Assembly (NCBI GenBank): GCA_951799405.1 | Contig: OX637340.1 | Span: forward strand, 2,914,001 to 2,978,000 | DNA: 64,000 nt | Reading direction: 5' to 3' | Source of the DNA: Agapetus fuscipes | Lineage: Eukaryota; Arthropoda; Insecta; Trichoptera; Glossosomatidae | Shown here: positions 45,001-55,150 of the stretch, one piece after another | How the letters are laid out: every line of letters begins with the position of its first letter | Numbering within the stretch: the stretch's first letter is position 1 | Notes under the pieces: generated by a model | What the model was told of the DNA's origin: nothing | The model's input: the letters and a program-made list of their open reading frames with translations, nothing else | Database searches by the model: none | Position numbers and translations under genes: made by a program

Positions 45001-45240
45001 TCTAAATCTAAATCTAAGCTAAATCTAAGCTGCAAAGATTTGTTTAATTTGAGATTCATATTAAATGCATTCCCACAAGCAGACACGCATAATGTGGACC
45101 TACAATATAAAAACCTAATCTCAAATGAACATAAGTCCTGCAACTCTTGCCGACCTTCCTTGAAACAGGGGTGACATTGGCAAAGTGAACCATTTTTTAC
45201 AGTATGGCTGGTCAGCCTCATACAAACCTATAAGTCAAGG
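45001..45240 (-). mobile_element. AGATT-tail repeat, full copy with small deletion
   Basis: Begins TCTAAATCTAAATCTAAGCT on the plus strand and ends at CCTATAAGTCAAGG. About 20 bp around the GCGCGAA block are missing. Confidence 0.8.
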
Positions 45241-45524
45241 TACCTTCGTCTTCCAATAACATGAATCTGCATTTTTCGTAAATTTATTTCTATGCTTTTA
45301 GACTTTTATCAATTCAGTCATGTTGCTTTCTTCTATATCGCCTTTCCTCCTATTTTGTTACGTAGCAAGCAATTATCAAGTCTTTAATATTCTGTATCGA
45401 AATGTATATGGCGCATAGTTTTGTTTTACTAAAATTCAAACTAAAAATAATAATTCGTAAAAGGGACATAGGATATCCCATACTTTCACAATATCATACA
45501 TTTTATTTATATTAACATGATGAT

Positions 45525-45768
45525 TTCCTTGACTTATAGGTTGGTATGAGGCTGACCACCCATACTGTAAAAAATGGTTCACTTTGCCAATGTCACCCCT
45601 GTTTCAGGGAAGGTCGGCAAAAGTTGTGGGGCTTATGTTCATTTGAGGTTTGGATTTTATTTGTAAGTACACATTCAGCATTTGTAAGCGCGAACTACAC
45701 TTGTTGGTTTGTGGGCATACATCTGAGAGCTTTAAATGAATATATCCTTGCAACTTAGATTATAGATT
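45525..45768 (+). mobile_element. AGATT-tail repeat, subfamily 2, full copy
   Basis: TTCCTTGACTTATAGGTTGG to CTTGCAACTTAGATTATAG. Nearly identical to the copy on the minus strand at 6396-6640, so both belong to a recently active subfamily. Confidence 0.85.
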
Positions 45769-46240
45769 TCATTCATTTACTTTAACTTACGTATGTCTTA
45801 TCATTGACTCACGTATCTCTTTCTATTTACTTATTCAGTATCACATCAGCATTTTTTAATCGCTTAGTATGAATCATGCCTAACCCTGTAACGCCACCGC
45901 ACAGTGCGACTTTAATTTGTTAATAAATTTAAACGTCGATTACGATCAGGTTGGGGTGCGTGCCGTGTGGGGTAGCAACTAGCCAATGGCGATGCCAAAG
46001 GTTGGCGCCTGACAGTTGGGGTTAAACTCTCTGTGGAAGAAATAGGTCGGGAGGACGTTGATCTGTCGCTGATTCATTTTCTTATGGACTCCAATCTAGA
46101 AGACACCTGGATCCATTAACTCATAAATGTACTAAAAGTTATATATGCTGTAAATTTTGAAAAGATTTTTGTGAAGTGGTATATGCTGTATTCTATAAGT
46201 TAGGAAATAAGCTTTGATATCATTTTGAGGCTAGTTTTAT

Positions 46241-46477
46241 ATCTTATCTTATCCAAGTTACAAAGATATGTAATATTGGGGATTCACATTATATGCATTC
46301 TCACAAGCAGACACGTACAAGTTCGCGCTTGCACATGCCGCATGTGTACCTACAGAATAAAAACCCAAATCTCAAATGGACATACCTACGCCCTGCAACA
46401 CTTGCCGACCTTCCCTGAAACAGGGGTGACATTGGCAAAGTGAACCATTTTCTACATCATGAGTGGTCAGCCGCATT
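46241..46477 (-). mobile_element. AGATT-tail repeat, full copy
   Basis: ATCTTATCTTATCCAAGTTA through AACAGGGGTGACATTGGCAA to GAGTGGTCAGCCGCAT; lacks the CTTGACTTATAGG start. Confidence 0.8.
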
Positions 46478-47208
46478 GAAATCATAAAAAAACCTAAATA
46501 GTGTAATTCATAAAGCATTTGATCCATAGATCATCGCTTTTTTGTATGGAAAATTCGCATGAGGTGGTGGATGAATTTTGGATTTGCTGTGTGTGAATAA
46601 CAACGATAGTATGTGTGTTACAATATGACTGCATTATGCTCAGAACATAAATATGTATGTGTGGTGGGTCAGAGGTGAAGTCTTTGTTTTGTCCAACAAT
46701 GGACCAAAATTGATGAAGATGCCATGTTTGTTTCGTATGTATCATTTGTATTTTATATTTTTGCTTTATCAACATTATCTGCCCTGTGTAGGCTTAGAAT
46801 TTCCATTCACATCGTAAGTTAACAAGGCCCTCTTTTATGTTTTACCATTTTCATGATAAAGCTGGTCTACAGTTCACACCTACAAAAGGGACAAATATTT
46901 GTTAAAAATGACCACTTACCAGTACTTAAGTTTATACAACCAAATAGTTAGGGCCTGTTTTACCAACCTCCATTCAATATTTTATTGACACATCAAATTT
47001 GATTTGTTTAATTCTGGTAAGGACTTCGGTTAAATATATCTCGTAAGTGGGTATTAACGTGATGGAATTTGAACAGGAAATATGATGTACATCAGCTGAC
47101 TTACGCATATGCCACCAAATATTGGATTTGATGGAAGAAATATCACTCAATTTTGATTTTTGTCTGATTGGAGTTTGGTGCAAGGGCCCTAAGTATCGTT
47201 AGACAATG
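46478..47208. other. AT-rich stretch, nothing recognised
   Basis: No exon or repeat family was seen on either strand. Confidence 0.35.
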
Positions 47209-47210
47209 TA

Positions 47211-47980
47211 TATCTGTGCCTCCTGTGAAAAGTGATACAACTCGAGTTATACCCTTTTTGAGATTTTTACATAGAAATAATCAGAAAAAAATTAGCGATT
47301 TTTTGGTCTTACTCACATTCTTCTATCTGCTATAGTTTAGGAAATATAACTGGCAGGATTTAGACAAAAATACGTGAAAAGTGATATAAGTCAAGTTGTA
47401 TCCATTTTAGTAATTGATCCACACATTGTTTTTTACAAATCTATCGTGAATATTGATACATCTCGACTTATATCACTTTACACCAATTTTTGACTGGAAT
47501 TTTAGCCAAGTTATACGATTCAGGTAAATTATGAAAATACTACTATTTTAAGTACAACAATTGTGTCTTTGGGGTAGTATTTTTATAATTAGTTTGAGCA
47601 ACATTCTGCCTGGACCATTATCTTATGAGTTATTAAATTTAAAAAATATTAAGCTTTTTGTGTATCACTTTACTCAAAGACAACTTATAGGTGCAATATA
47701 ATATAACTCGACTTGTATCATTTATCACGTAATAAATGATACAAGTACAGGCAAAAAAAAGGTACAACTGACAGAGTTTAATAAATTATTTGTAAACTAT
47801 AATAGTAACCATAAAAATTAGAATGCACAGTGAAAGTGAATGTTTTTATCTACAAAATAAGGTACTTATGTGTAACCTAGCCCACTTAGTTCATGAATTA
47901 GAATTTTTTAAATCTTGTTTTTGCTCTCCTGTAAAATGATGATTTTTGAGTTGTATCACTTTTCACAGGAGGCACAGATA
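47211..47980. mobile_element. 770-bp element with 33-bp inverted ends and repeated GTGATAC-type motifs
   Basis: TATCTGTGCCTCCTGTGAAA then AGTGATACAACTC faces its exact complement at 47948-47980; TA lies outside both ends. Inside, variants of GTGATAYAASTCRAGTTRTA recur in both orientations (near 47388, 47455, 47695, 47740). No coding frame. A non-autonomous DNA element whose superfamily I cannot name. Confidence 0.7.
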
Positions 47981-48014
47981 TATATATATACATACAAGGA
48001 TAATTTATTTATAA

Positions 48015-48296
48015 GGTACACATAATTAAAGAGCGCCGTTTTTGTGTGAGTCACACCTCAAGGGCCCTCTCAAATCACGGATAAGATTTTTTGTAAAGAT
48101 GCGTCTTTAGTGCTCCTTTAAAGACACCAACAGTTTCTGCCTTCCTCACATTAGGTGGTAGTCTGTTCCACTCCTTTGTGATAGTTTTAATGTAATTATT
48201 GTTAAACTTTTCGTATCTTCGAGGCTTAGAAAGTAATACCCAGACAGTAACAAAGACTTTCGGGTATTCCCGGCAATGGAAACAACACTGGTACAA
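48015..48296 (-). pseudogene. CR1-like LINE ORF C-terminus and 3' end
   Basis: Minus strand: ITKEWNRLPPNVRKAETVGV, FKGALKTHLYKKSYP then stop, then GAGGGCCCTTGAGGTGTGAC and CACAAAAACGGCGCTC. Same family as 10940-11450. Confidence 0.8.
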
Positions 48297-49351
48297 GATA
48301 ATCCGTCAATTAGTCTGAACGGAAAGGAAAACCTAGCTGCTACAGATTGCAGATTCCCGCCAAAAGACGCGCGCTCTCGATTTCTCCTCTCGGCGAGCGG
48401 AATAAAAAAAGCTGACTATTTTGTCGACATTGTCCCTCGGCACTGCACTGACCGCAGCCTCGATGGAAAGTGGTATCGATCTCAGCTGTTTAGTGTTGCA
48501 AAACACAAGCCGAATCTAGTCCAAGAGGTGGAGCTCTATCATTATCGCAGTTCAATAGCTGTATAAAGCGCAATACAACTTCCAACAACCGGAATGCCTG
48601 TTGGAAGTTGGTTGTTCTTATTGGAATATGACTGCAGATAATACTTCGTTGCTTGAATTGCCTCCGAAAATATATCAATTATTATTAGTAGTAATTCAAG
48701 TTAAGTTTTATTGCGCTTTGGTAATTTTAATTTTTTGGAATAGATTGCTCATCATGCTTCATATTTTAATTCAAGAGCTAAGTTAAAAAAGAAACATTTA
48801 ACATGATTGCTTTTTGTAGCTATAACAACCGATGAAAAAAGGGAAACTTATAATCAATGCACCTAAAAAATAAATTATGGTAAATGTATCTGTATCTGGA
48901 TTACTCTAGTGGTGGTAAGAGCCTGCCAACCCTTAGGTTAATAAAATATTATTTTGTTAAATCCTAGCTCCAAATATAAGATCTTTAATATTGATCTATG
49001 GATGGTTCAATTCTCAGTTATAGACATTTTAAAGTTCATCTTTTTGCGTAACGCGTGTCCACTCTGTTATTCTAACCTCACTTGTTTGTGTTGGTACTGG
49101 GAATGACTTGTACTGATATCCGGTTGGATAACGGAGCTGTGTCTCTCTGCCGCACAGAGATATACGCGTGGGACGGTTCAGCACGATTATACAATACGTA
49201 AATCTTGAATAAAATGCGGTGAAGGCGCAGTGATCTGTGACTATATACAACTACGGACTACGAAGCAGCCACGCCACGATGTGAGTTGACAGGCGCGATA
49301 AACAATTCCGATACATTTTATGATCATGTGCATTGATTTATTTAAAGTATA
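48297..49351. other. Unassigned, two GC-rich patches
   Basis: 48300-48570 is open on plus for 96 codons (ARSRFLLSASGIKKADYFVD) and has no recognised family. 48575-48615 holds an inverted repeat CAACTTCCAACAA…TTGGAAGTTG. 49040-49250 is open on minus (RPTRISLCGRETQLRYPTGY). Neither has convincing splice context. Confidence 0.3.
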
Positions 49352-49359
49352 TGTTTCGT

Positions 49360-49425
49360 TAACCATTCATGCTGTAAAAATAGGCCAATGTCACTCCTGC
49401 TTCCGGAAAAACGGCATGAGCCCGG
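49360..49425 (+). mobile_element. AGATT-tail repeat, degraded 5' part
   Basis: CCATTCATGCTGTAAAAATA and GGCCAATGTCACTCCTGCTT. Its missing 3' part may be the fragment at 49999-50085. Confidence 0.5.
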
Positions 49426-49658
49426 CCCGCCTGCCGAACCAATGTTCTCCGTCAGTCTTGGGTAGTGCGTGCGCTGACGCTGCTCAATACTCTGGCCTCC
49501 TCAGCTACACACCTGGATATATTGACAACTGGCGTGAATCGCTTACTATCGAAGTCTGTCTGTATATTAGAACGCGACGTATGGATGCGTAGAATAATGT
49601 ATCTGTGTATTTTTTTTTATTGATTGTAGAGGCATTAACTTTGTAATCGTTCATCATT

Positions 49659-49891
49659 AATGATAAAAGAAAAACAGTTTAGTTTTCGATTACCTACGTA
49701 AGTATTTATTTTTATATACCACAACCGGTTTCGCAAACATCCGTTCGCATCATCAGGTGGATAAATTAATACTTTTATTATGTATTAATTTATCCACCTG
49801 ATGATGCGAACGGATGTTTGCGAAACCGGTTGTGGTATATAAAAATAAATACTCACGTAATCGAAAACAAAACTGTTTTTCTTTTATCATA
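49659..49891. repeat. 233-bp palindrome, about 113-bp arms
   Basis: ATGATAAAAGAAAAACAGTT…AAACCGGTTGTGG…CACCTGATGATGCGAACGG arms face each other around a 9-bp loop, with few mismatches. A single arm end recurs at 58046-58090. CCTGATGATGCG…GCGAAACCGG followed by AT-rich sequence recalls Penelope-like ends; the class is inference. Confidence 0.75.
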
Positions 49892-49998
49892 TCTGTGTAT
49901 TGTTCTCGTATGTCTGCAATGTTATATGTATTGTGTCGTTTTGATGTCTCACTGTCAGTCCTGTATATATTTGTTAAATAAATAAATAAATGAGTTGC

Positions 49999-50085
49999 TG
50001 AGCGGCTATGCTCATTTAAGATTTGGGTTCTAATTTTGTAACAAGGTGTGCATGCAGCATTTAAAAGCGCGAATGTTGTATTCAC
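49999..50085 (+). mobile_element. AGATT-tail repeat, degraded middle part
   Basis: GCGGCTATGCTCATTTAAGA, TTTGGGTTCTAATTTTGTAA and GCATGCAGCATTTAAAAGCG, in family order. Confidence 0.5.
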
Positions 50086-50089
50086 CTAA

Positions 50090-50230
50090 CCTTCCTTCCT
50101 TCTCAGCCTTTCTCAGTCCACTCTTGGACGTAGGTCTTCTCCAATCTTCTCCATGTTTGTCTATCGGCTGCTGTGTTCAGCCATCCTCTGCCTGCAATTC
50201 TCCTTGATGCCGTCCAGGCTTAGCTACAAA
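50090..50230 (-). mobile_element. Short LINE-derived fragment (AGTCCACTCTTGGACGTAGG type)
   Basis: AGTCCACTCTTGGACGTAGG, TCTTCTCCAATCTTCTCCAT and ATCCTCTGCCTGCAATTCTC resemble a LINE coding piece that is widespread in insect genomes, by my recollection. Family not determined. Confidence 0.45.
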
Positions 50231-52235
50231 GATTTGACGTTCTTCACTCTGGTCCTAACCGTGATCAATATTTTTGTCCTCTGAGCCGTTATAAATCTAT
50301 GTGTGACTCCTTTAGAGCTTTGTTACTGAATGGATGGCTAAGAAACCCTTAGCCCTCTATGGACAAAACGATAGACCACGGTCAAGACTGAGGGGAAGAA
50401 TATTCACCTTCTTAATAACTCTGGTTCTAACTTGGGAGTTATCTCATCTTTATTTATAAATGCGCCTTGAGTTTATCTAAGCAGGTGTGCGGATACGGCA
50501 ATGTAGTCATTAAAATGGAATTAAAACATACCACAAATGCACATGCATCTATAAGGTACGCGACATAAAATATGATACAAAATGCGTGTAACCATGAAAT
50601 AAAGATTTATAATTAAATTTCACGGTTCAATTTGTTAGAACTCGAATCTCTTTCTAATGTGTTATTTTAAAATTTTAAATATTGATTCTGAAATGGAGCT
50701 GTTCCTATACCCAATGCACGCACCTGTTAGGGGCAGTTTAGTCTATGTAGGTAGTTCTTTGTAGTGTTGGAGTAAAAAATAGTAGGTATTTTTAGGCATA
50801 GATTACTCTTATTACCCACTAGCAGTACCCGGCGTGTTTCACTACGCCATTTGGGCATGTGGTATCAATTTTTTTCTACAGATAAAAGAGGAAACAACAG
50901 GATAAAAAAAAAAAGTGTGCTAATCGGAATCAAGCTTCACACAATTTATCTCTAGGTTAATCTTCACGTTTTCTAAAAAAAAAGGTCTAGGTACAACTGT
51001 TAACGACGCTGTCTCAATATTTTCGAACAGTTGTAGAAATTCGGCGTTTTTGAGTGTTTTCGAGGTTTATTTATGTACATTAGTAACGACAATAATAAAT
51101 TTTGATGTGTAGAAATGAAAAATGGCAAGTATCAACTTTAATTATTTGGTTTTAGAATGAAAAAATAAACTCAATTTAAAATACTAAAAATTAAATACGG
51201 GTAGTCAATTACGCATTTCTACAAAATAGGCATTTTTTAACCCTCATTAACAAGTACATACGTCAATTTTTTGTATTTTAAATGTTCTACAATATTTTAG
51301 AAAATATTGTTGTTAACAATGCTAATTGACGATTTTTTTGTTTTTTTGTAAATTGATACTAATATCTACACTTTTAGGAACCCCAAAAATGTGCCGAAAA
51401 TATCAATTTTGAATGCTCAAAAACTAGCTTTTTTGTTTTGTTTTCTGTTTTTTTTTTACTGTAAATATCAAAGTCCACATAATAATCTGTCAGTTTCCGT
51501 ATCAATTTTTAATTAAAATCATTTTCTGTATTTTATTAAGATTTTTGAAAGATGAGTTGAATTGCCCCAAATATAAGCGCCAAATATTCTTGAACTGATT
51601 CATTCGGAGATGAAGCGTTGAAGGGAGAGCACGCTTGTCATTTCTGCGGGGAAAAAAATGTCTTAAAATCAAAATTCCGATATGAAAAAGTAAAAAAAAA
51701 CCTCAGCAATGTTTTAGAAGGTGTTTATGTACAAAATATATATAAATTAAAAAGGTAAATCAATTATAACTTTGTATAACAGCAATATTTCGTATTTTTA
51801 CACTGTCTGTCGGAGATCTCCCGCTTATCACAGTGAGTCAAGTAACTTTGAAAGTGCGTAATGTCAATATTACATATCGTATTATTCAAATGCAATATGT
51901 TTTAAATATTTTTTGTAAATCTCTTACAATTAACTGCTAGACATAGGTCTCCTGTATATTGCTTTTACTTTAACATGACATTTTATTATTTAAAACATAT
52001 TTAGGAAACAAAAAGGAAGCCACAAATCCCAATTGTCCCAATTGTCCCAAAAACCTAAAATTGAGATTGATTAGGAATTGTACCATAAACAGGTACTTGC
52101 CAATAATTATTTACTTTTTTAATTTTATAATTTTTGGATTAATTCAAACAAATCACTGTTTATTTTCACTACAAAATTTATTTAAAAAGATTAAAATCTT
52201 TAAACAAATTACTAACGCGTTTTCAACCTAGTAGG
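50231..52235. other. Two kb of AT-rich sequence, nothing recognised
   Basis: Long A and T runs, no exon. TACCCGGCGTGTTTCACTACG at about 50830 is the only GC-rich island. Confidence 0.35.
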
Positions 52236-52487
52236 TCCTTGACTTATAGGTTGGTATGAGGCTGACCACCCACACTGTAAAAAATGGTTCACTTTGCCAA
52301 TGTCACCCCTGTTTCAGGGAAGGTTGGCAAAAGTTGTGGGGCTTATGTTCATTTGAGGTTTGGATTTTATTTGTAAGTACGCATTCAGAATTTGTAAGCG
52401 CGAACTACACGTGTTAGTTTGTGGGCATACATCTGAGAGCTTTAAATGAATATATCCTTGCACCTTAGATTATAGATATTATAGATT
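52236..52487 (+). mobile_element. AGATT-tail repeat, subfamily 2, full copy
   Basis: TCCTTGACTTATAGGTTGGT to CCTTGCACCTTAGATTATAG; very close to the copy at 45525-45768. Confidence 0.85.
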
Positions 52488-52514
52488 AAGGTCATCATCA
52501 GGTATGATTACAGT

Positions 52515-52825
52515 AAAAGATTTTTAATAAATTTAGTCAATAGGTATAAATTACTGTCAGGTAGGTAAAAATCATTCAGCAGAATAAAACATAATAAAAC
52601 AACGAATAGCTCTATATGGCAATCAAGATATAAAACTTATTAATGCATGATAAGTCTTTTTTTAAATAATAAATTTGATCAAAAGGTATAAATCTCAGTC
52701 AGGTAGGTAAAAAATAATTCAGCAAAATAAATATATTAACATTACAAATAAAAAAAAATAAAAAAAAAAAAAAGCTATACATGGCAATTATGAAATAAAA
52801 TTAAATAATGAATTAAACGTCATTG
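52515..52825. repeat. Two diverged tandem units of about 150 bp
   Basis: Unit words AATAAATTTAGTCAATAGGT, GTCAGGTAGGTAAAAAT, ATTCAGCAGAATAAA and GCTCTATATGGCAATC recur in the same order from about 52668 with many changes. Confidence 0.6.
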
Positions 52826-52934
52826 TTTTAATTCATCCAAAAATTATAAAATTAAACAATATGAATTTTCACAGTGTTGATACACAAACAATACAAAATA
52901 TAATTATTTACTTATAAAGTAATAACTAATAACG

Positions 52935-53135
52935 CCATATTTTCAATAGGCATGGCCAGAATCTTTATAGAGTCTCTTACACTTATTCTTATCTTTACAT
53001 CTATATATAGATAGTCTACAACGAAGTTTTATTAACAGTTAAGATTCATATTAGAGTCATACTTACAATCAAAATCATGTAAGTGTGCGCATACACATGC
53101 TGTATGTGTAATTACAAAAAAAAATTGACATAAGG
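52935..53135 (-). mobile_element. Very degraded LINE end and AGATT-tail repeat
   Basis: GGCATGGCCAGAATCTTTAT resembles the LINE ORF end at 26937. 53000-53135 keeps only landmarks of the 240-bp unit (AAGATTCATATTAGAGTCAT, CACATGCTGTATGTGTAATT). Confidence 0.4.
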
Positions 53136-54104
53136 GTATCGCCGTCGAAATTTGTACCTTTTGTCTTGTGCGTCTAATGATTTTCAGTTTTTTCATAAAA
53201 ACTGGTGATGTCTACTGAATTCTAGATTTATTAGAGTAAAGTATTACAATCTGCAAAAAGCATGAAGTAGCGATGTAATTAAAAAATAAAACAAAATCGT
53301 CTTTTTTCCATTCTCATATAAATTTTACATGTCGCCAATCCGTTTTTGACCCTTTGATGGCAAGATACGATCAACATAGTCAAATGTTTATAAAGTTGAG
53401 TATTTAACATATGCCTTAGTACCGTATCTTTTATTTTCTGTACTAGCCACAAGAATATTTATTTATTTATGCACGAAATATTAGTTGCTAATGTTTTTCT
53501 CCATTTTTGGTTCCGAAATTTTTCTTTCAGTGTGTTACCATTTTCATTGAAACTGACAAAAATCTTGCATCCCTGTATTTTTTCGCGTATGGTAACTCTT
53601 TGATGCAGTATGGAAAACACAAAAAAACTGATTCGCTACCTTCATTTTCTTCTATACGTCTCAGCCGTAAACTTGTGGTGATTGTTTTGAGTGGGATTTA
53701 GCTTGGAATTATTGGGGTAAATATCGGAATCTGTTGTCAATTGTGTATTCTCTACTTAAAGACATTAGTGCAATATTAATTTTCAAATAAATCAATTTTA
53801 CGATTATGTCGTGCGTGTTTTGTATTGACGAACGTTACCGTTACCGTTACCGCGCTACGTCACATTTCTGAGATTAAGGCATATTAATATTGAAAATCAA
53901 AATTTTATGTTCATAATATCCTGACCGGGCCATAGTCCAATGGTAAAACTTTATAAACCTTTACCAAAGACGGGTCATCAAAAGGTTCATTCAGCCTTAC
54001 AGCAATTGGATCTTGCTTGAAAATTGACGCTTTCTGCAGCGACGATCAAGCTCGCAGAGGGCCCGTAAGTTGTGTGATTTACCTAAGTGTTATTTATTAT
54101 TTGT
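53136..54104. other. Mostly plain sequence; possible tRNA-like remnant at about 53925
   Basis: GACCGGGCCATAGTCCAATGG at about 53923 looks like a SINE head, but no B box or second copy was found. No gene is seen. Confidence 0.3.
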
Positions 54105-54182
54105 ATTCCTTGACTTAATTTGCCAAGGAATGTTGGAGGCTGACCAACCATACTGTAAAAAATGGTTCACTTTGCCAATGTG
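54105..54182 (+). mobile_element. AGATT-tail repeat, 5' third only
   Basis: ATTCCTTGACTTAATTTGCC to CACTTTGCCAATGTG, then a switch to unrelated GC-rich sequence. Confidence 0.65.
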
Positions 54183-54349
54183 CTCAGGCGAGGGAGGCGC
54201 TCTTAGCTGCGCGTGTCTCTGCTGGTTGTGGTCTTGCGCCCTTAGAGGTATTTAAGACTTGTATCAAACGACACGTATCTGTACTTTAGACTTTTTTTTA
54301 GTATAATGACAAATTTGTCTTTTTATCGAGTTCGTCTGATTAGGATGGT

Positions 54350-55150
54350 TTGATGGAGGGACAAAGGCACACAGGATCTGATAAGTCCTGTCACCGTGAA
54401 GATTGGGGAGTGTCAAATGGCCCCTGCAGGGTTGCCAAAGCTTTTAACAGACTGAAAAAATCCGTTCCGTCTGGTAACAGTAGACGTAAGCAAGAAGATA
54501 AATGGAAAATTGGAACTTTAAATTTGAGAGGAATGAAGGACAAAGTTAGGAATTACGAATGGATCTCCCCTAGGATTCTTCTAGTGAGGATCAGGTATGA
54601 AAGTACGAACTTTTTACTGATTGCATGCTATATGCCAGTAGATTCAGAATGTATGGAGATTAAAAATGAATTCTGGGATATGCTTGATGACACAGTCAGA
54701 ATGAAAGACAAGAATGAAAAGTTGTTGCTTCTTGGTGACATGAATGGATGGGTAGGTAGAAGAAATTATGAATATGAGAGGGTCGTGGGACCAAATGGAA
54801 GAGTTGTTATCAATGGCAGTGGGAGACGTCTTGTCGACATGTGTGTGGAGCATGGTATGTTTATATCAAATACCTGATTTAAGCATAAAGACGTGCACAC
54901 ATATACGTGGTATGGGCCAAATACTCGTACTACCATTGACTACATATGTATGGAAGAATGTATGAGAGGTTCCATAATGTTCCGTCAAGAGATGTCAGAG
55001 TCTACCAAAGTGTATCCGTGAAATCAGACCATCATCTCTTGGGTGCCACAGTAATGATAGGTAAAGTGAAAATGTTGAAAAGAACGAAAGTTATTACGAT
55101 GAAAAGAATAAATGTAGAAAACCTAGATGATGAAAATGTGAGGAGAGATT
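54350..55150 (+). pseudogene. RTE-like LINE, endonuclease half (plus strand)
   Basis: WKIGTLNLRGMKDKVRNYEW is the start of the APE-type endonuclease. About 100 residues are missing, then FLLIACYMPVDSECMEIKNE, KLLLLGDMNGWVGRRN, a stop at about 54875, then TYTWYGPNTRTTIDYICM and VENLDDENVRRDF. Two stops and an in-frame deletion make it dead. It ends abruptly at the junction with the minus-strand half. Confidence 0.8.

Noticed and set aside
48297..48566. A 96-codon plus-strand gene
   Set aside because: No family, no promoter or splice support, and it adjoins a LINE end; left as unassigned.
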